From assembly GCF_000633395.1 (NCBI RefSeq), contig NZ_AYMU01000004.1:248001-312000 (forward strand): a stretch of 64,000 nt of DNA, read 5' to 3'. Below the pieces are notes generated by a model. That model saw only the letters and a list, made by a program, of their open reading frames with translations. It was not told the DNA's origin and searched no databases. This document shows positions 61,126 to 64,000 of this stretch, one piece after another (positions within the stretch are counted from its first letter, which is position 1; each line of letters begins with the position of its first letter). The translations under genes and the position numbers were made by a program. The stretch comes from Pseudomonas sp. PH1b. Lineage in GTDB: Bacteria; Pseudomonadota; Gammaproteobacteria; Pseudomonadales; Pseudomonadaceae.

Positions 61126-62472
61126 ATGAACCAACCCCAATCCGCTGTAGGGAACTGCCTCGATGTGCAGTCCTTTATCAATGCCCAGCCCCTGTCGCCT
61201 TACCAGTGGCGAGTGGTGATCCTGTGTTTCCTGATTGTCTTCCTCGATGGCCTGGACACTGCCGCGATGGGCTTCATTGCCCCGGCACTGTCCCAGGACT
61301 GGGGGATTGACCGGGCCAGCCTCGGCCCGGTAATGAGCGCCGCCTTGATCGGCATGGTCTTCGGCGCCCTGGGCTCCGGGCCCCTGGCCGACCGTTTCGG
61401 ACGCAAAGTAGTGCTGGTGGGGGCGGTGCTGCTGTTTGGTGCCTTCAGTCTGGCCTCGGCCTACAGCACCAATGTCGACCAGTTGCTGGTCCTGCGTTTC
61501 CTCACCGGCCTTGGCCTGGGGGCGGGCATGCCCAACGCCACCACGCTGCTCTCGGAATACACCCCGGAGCGCCACAAGTCGTTGCTGGTCACCAGCATGT
61601 TCTGTGGCTTCAACCTGGGCATGGCCGGCGGCGGCTTCATTTCCGCCAAGCTGATCCCGACCTTCGGCTGGCACAGCCTGCTGCTGATCGGCGGCATCCT
61701 GCCGCTGCTCCTGGTGGTGGTGCTGATGGTCTGGCTGCCAGAGTCGGCGCGTTACCTGGTGGTGCGCAATCGCGGCACTGACAAGGTGCGCAAGGCCCTG
61801 GCGCCAATCGCCCCGGCCATAGTCCGCGAGGCCGGCAGCTTCAGCGTGCCGGAACAGCAGACCGTGAAGGCGCGCAACGTGTTCGCGGTGATCTTCTCCG
61901 GTACCTACAGTGTCGGCACCTTGCTGTTGTGGCTCACCTATTTCATGGGCCTGGTGATCGTCTACCTGCTGACCAGCTGGCTACCGACCCTGATGCGCGA
62001 CAGCGGCGCGAGCATGGAGCAAGCGGCGTTTATCGGCGCCCTGTTCCAGTTTGGCGGGGTGCTCAGCGCCGTGGCCGTGGGCTGGGCCATGGACCGCTTC
62101 AATCCGCACAAGGTCATCGGCTGTTTCTACCTGCTGGCCGGGGTCTTCGCCTACGCCGTCGGCCAGAGCCTGGGCAATATCACCCTTCTGGCGACCCTGG
62201 TGCTGATCGCCGGCATGTGTGTCAACGGCGCGCAATCGGCGATGCCTTCCCTTGCGGCGCGTTTCTACCCGACTCAGGGTCGCGCCACCGGAGTCTCCTG
62301 GATGCTCGGCATTGGTCGCTTCGGCGCCATTCTCGGGGCCTGGATGGGCGCCACCCTGTTGGGGTTGGGCTGGAACTTCGAGCAAGTGTTGACGGCCCTG
62401 GTGATTCCGGCGGCCCTGGCCACCACGGCCGTGGTGATCAAGGGCATGGTCAGCCATGCCGACGCGACCTGA
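61126..62472 (+). CDS. pcaK: 4-hydroxybenzoate/protocatechuate transporter and chemoreceptor PcaK
   Basis: A 448-residue MFS symporter of the aromatic acid:H+ family, length equal to P. putida PcaK. The required Asp in helix 1 is in FLDGLDTAAMGF. The loop 2-3 motif is GPLADRFGRKVVLVG and the loop 8-9 copy is GWAMDRFNPHKVIG. It takes up 4-hydroxybenzoate and protocatechuate and helps chemotaxis to them. The in-frame GTG at 61111 is a possible alternative start. It follows pcaR and precedes pcaIJ, as in other fluorescent pseudomonads. Confidence 0.95.
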   Translation: MNQPQSAVGNCLDVQSFINAQPLSPYQWRVVILCFLIVFLDGLDTAAMGFIAPALSQDWGIDRASLGPVMSAALIGMVFGALGSGPLADRFGRKVVLVGAVLLFGAFSLASAYSTNVDQLLVLRFLTGLGLGAGMPNATTLLSEYTPERHKSLLVTSMFCGFNLGMAGGGFISAKLIPTFGWHSLLLIGGILPLLLVVVLMVWLPESARYLVVRNRGTDKVRKALAPIAPAIVREAGSFSVPEQQTVKARNVFAVIFSGTYSVGTLLLWLTYFMGLVIVYLLTSWLPTLMRDSGASMEQAAFIGALFQFGGVLSAVAVGWAMDRFNPHKVIGCFYLLAGVFAYAVGQSLGNITLLATLVLIAGMCVNGAQSAMPSLAARFYPTQGRATGVSWMLGIGRFGAILGAWMGATLLGLGWNFEQVLTALVIPAALATTAVVIKGMVSHADAT

Positions 62473-62640
62473 TTCCCCCGGCGCGTTCCTGGATGAAAGG
62501 CAAGGGCGCGCCGTCAGCCGTTGCCGCAGTGTGCGGCAGCGTCCGTCCGGAGGCCGAGCCCTTTGCCCGCGTCGCACCTGCGGTCGCATGCAGCCCAGGG
62601 GGGCGTTTCGGCGGGCTGAGGAGGATCGATAGCCTCGCAA

Positions 62641-62682
62641 CAATCCGTTCGATAATCGAACGCTGAGTCGATTATCGGATTG
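62641..62682. promoter_or_regulatory. PcaR-like operator upstream of pcaI
   Basis: Left arm CAATCCGTTCGATAATCG and right arm CGATTATCGGATTG form an imperfect inverted repeat. The core GTTCGATAATCGAAC (62647-62661) matches the PcaR box seen before pcaR. It lies about 100 nt upstream of the pcaI start, consistent with activation of pcaIJ. Confidence 0.75.
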
Positions 62683-62752
62683 TTTGGGGTGGGGCAGCGG
62701 CTTAATCTTCAGTCACTGCGGCGCGCCCAGAGCGCCTTTTCTCCAGTCGCTG

Positions 62753-62760
62753 AATAACAA
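62753..62760 (+). promoter_or_regulatory. CA motif upstream of pcaI
   Basis: AATAACAA lies immediately before CCGGGAG, the likely ribosome site, and 17 nt before the ATG at 62777. It is a candidate Hfq/Crc target. Confidence 0.58.
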
Positions 62761-62776
62761 CCGGGAGACCCCACCC

Positions 62777-63637
62777 ATGGCTGCAATCCTTTCGCTGCAC
62801 GACGCGGTGAAGCAGTTCATCAACGACGGCGATACCGTCGCGCTCGAAGGCTTTACCCACCTTATTCCTACGGCCGCAGGTCATGAAATCATTCGCCAGG
62901 GCAAAAAAGACCTGACCCTGGTGCGGATGACGCCTGACCTGATCTACGACCAGTTGATCGGAGCCGGTTGTGCTCGCAAGCTGATTTTCTCCTGGGGTGG
63001 CAACCCGGGGGTGGGTTCCCTGCATCGCCTGCGGGACGCCGTGGAAAAGCAATGGCCACAGCCGCTGGAGATCGAAGAACACAGCCACGCCGACCTGGCC
63101 AACGCCTATGTCGCCGGCGCCTCGGGGCTGCCCTTTGCGGTGTTGCGGGCTTACGCCGGCTCCGACTTGCCCAAGGTCAACCCGCTGATCAAGACCGTGA
63201 CCTGTCCCTTCACGGGCGAAGTGCTGGCGGCGGTGCCCTCGGTACGGCCCGATGTCACGGTGATCCACGCGCAGAAAGCCGACCGCAAGGGCAACGTGCT
63301 GCTGTGGGGCATTCTCGGCGTGCAGAAGGAAGCCGCCCTGGCCGCCAAGCGTTGCATCGTCACCGTCGAGGAAATCGTCGATGACCTGCAGGCCCCGATG
63401 AACGCCTGCGTGCTGCCGACCTGGGCGCTGAGCGCGGTCTGCCACGTCCCTGGTGGGGCCCATCCGTCCTACGCCCATGGTTATTCCGAGCGCGACAATC
63501 GCTTCTACCAGGCTTGGGACCCGATCGCCCGTGATCGTGAGACCTTTACCGCCTGGATCAACGAATACATCCATGGCAGTGCCGATTTCAGTGAATTCCA
63601 GGCCAAGCTGGCCGCTGCTTCGGAGGCCAAGCAATGA
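62777..63637 (+). CDS. pcaI: 3-oxoadipate CoA-transferase subunit A (CatI/GctA-type)
   Basis: A 286-residue CoA-transferase alpha subunit of the longer CatI/GctA type rather than the about 230-residue P. putida PcaI. Conserved segments are VALEGFTHLIPTAAGHEIIRQ, SWGGNPGVGSLHRL and EEHSHADLANAYVAGASGLPF. With subunit B it activates beta-ketoadipate with succinyl-CoA, the step before PcaF thiolysis. The start at 62777 has GGGAG upstream. Its stop overlaps the pcaJ start (ATGA). Confidence 0.92.
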   Translation: MAAILSLHDAVKQFINDGDTVALEGFTHLIPTAAGHEIIRQGKKDLTLVRMTPDLIYDQLIGAGCARKLIFSWGGNPGVGSLHRLRDAVEKQWPQPLEIEEHSHADLANAYVAGASGLPFAVLRAYAGSDLPKVNPLIKTVTCPFTGEVLAAVPSVRPDVTVIHAQKADRKGNVLLWGILGVQKEAALAAKRCIVTVEEIVDDLQAPMNACVLPTWALSAVCHVPGGAHPSYAHGYSERDNRFYQAWDPIARDRETFTAWINEYIHGSADFSEFQAKLAAASEAKQ

Positions 63638-64000
63638 CCTACTCCACCAATGAAATGATGACCGTGGCCGCGGCCCGTCGTCTGCAGAACGGCTCGGTGT
63701 GCTTTGTCGGCATCGGCTTGCCGTCCAAGGCCGCCAACCTGGCGCGCCTGACCTCGTCGCCGGACGTGGTGCTGATCTACGAATCCGGTCCGATCGGCGC
63801 CAAGCCCAGTGTGCTGCCCCTGTCGATTGGTGATGGCGAGCTGGCAGAAACTGCCGACACCGTGGTCCCCACCGGGGAAATCTTCCGCTACTGGCTGCAA
63901 GGCGGGCGCATCGACGTGGGCTTCCTCGGCGCGGCCCAGGTCGACCGCTTCGGCAACATCAACACCACCGTCGTGGGCGATTATCACCAGCCGAAAGTGC
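63634..64000 (+). CDS. pcaJ: 3-oxoadipate CoA-transferase subunit B, N-terminal part (cut by window edge)
   Basis: The first 122 codons of the beta subunit: MTYSTNEMMTVAAARRLQNG, then FVGIGLPSKAANLARL. The catalytic Glu is in LIYESGPIGAKP, which forms the acyl-CoA-glutamyl intermediate. The start overlaps the pcaI stop by 4 nt. The C-terminus and any following pca genes are outside the window. Confidence 0.93.
   Translation, partial: MTYSTNEMMTVAAARRLQNGSVCFVGIGLPSKAANLARLTSSPDVVLIYESGPIGAKPSVLPLSIGDGELAETADTVVPTGEIFRYWLQGGRIDVGFLGAAQVDRFGNINTTVVGDYHQPKV

Larger units (their letters stand above)
62473..62776. promoter_or_regulatory. pcaIJ promoter region
   Basis: 304 nt between pcaK and pcaI. 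It holds a PcaR-type dyad at 62641-62682 and an A-rich CA motif just before the pcaI ribosome site. No gene is present. Confidence 0.65.

Overview
The window is a piece of a Pseudomonas chromosome, most likely the P. fluorescens group. This rests on GC-rich coding throughout, the aot/his-type and bra/liv-type amino acid transporters, a pcaR-pcaK-pcaIJ protocatechuate cluster with PcaR-like operators, the group-typical 23-nt REP sequences, and small protein families common in pseudomonads. I see no prophage, integrase, transposase, rRNA, tRNA or CRISPR array. It is ordinary core chromosome with a few accessory islands.

Layout. 1-5 kb: the 5' end of proS, ampG, an alkyltransferase-like gene, a DUF481 protein, a cold shock protein and dcd. 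5-12 kb: a minus-strand basic amino acid ABC transporter operon containing an AotO-type M14 hydrolase, then a penicillin-acylase-family lipoprotein. 12-21 kb: a glutathione transferase, an isochorismatase-fold protein, a SEC-C/YchJ/lipoprotein group, two tandem OmpA-type lipoproteins with matching leaders, a DUF1145 gene overlapping a collagen-like protein, CopD and dinG. 21-31 kb: a large secreted glycosidase-like protein, two tandem beta-lactamase-fold hydrolases, a Trp-rich OmpA lipoprotein, pdxH, a glycine-zipper lipoprotein, nhaA and a cysteine desulfhydrase-like enzyme. 31-36 kb: a FAD oxidoreductase, a lipoprotein, and a divergent SDR/LysR pair, interspersed with REPs. 36-39 kb: a four-gene bufferin-type RiPP operon (DUF2282 precursor, MNIO enzyme, DUF2063 partner, DoxX protein). 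39-44 kb: a complete branched-chain amino acid ABC transporter. 44-50 kb: a lone tubulin/FtsZ-superfamily gene and a MHYT-GGDEF-EAL protein whose 3' end overlaps a convergent dehydrogenase gene. 50-59 kb: an MFS carrier, rapA, a chimeric LysR/aminotransferase pseudogene, two tiny genes missed by size cut-offs, and a PiT phosphate transporter. 60-64 kb: pcaR, pcaK, pcaI and the start of pcaJ.

How the parts work together. Several sections supply nutrients: basic amino acids, branched-chain amino acids, phosphate, and the protocatechuate branch of the beta-ketoadipate pathway. Carbon catabolite control by Hfq/Crc is suggested by A-rich AAnAAnAA motifs at the ribosome-binding regions of the 51-kb MFS gene, pcaK, pcaI and a 20-codon leader ORF. 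Envelope proteins are a second theme: five or more lipoproteins, OmpA domains, AmpG and a collagen-like protein.

The most interesting items are the bufferin operon, a recently recognised class of copper-binding modified peptides, and the unlinked chromosomal tubulin-like GTPase. Next come the Trp-rich OmpA lipoprotein, the acylase paralogue with an altered active-site motif, and the duplicated OmpA leader structure.
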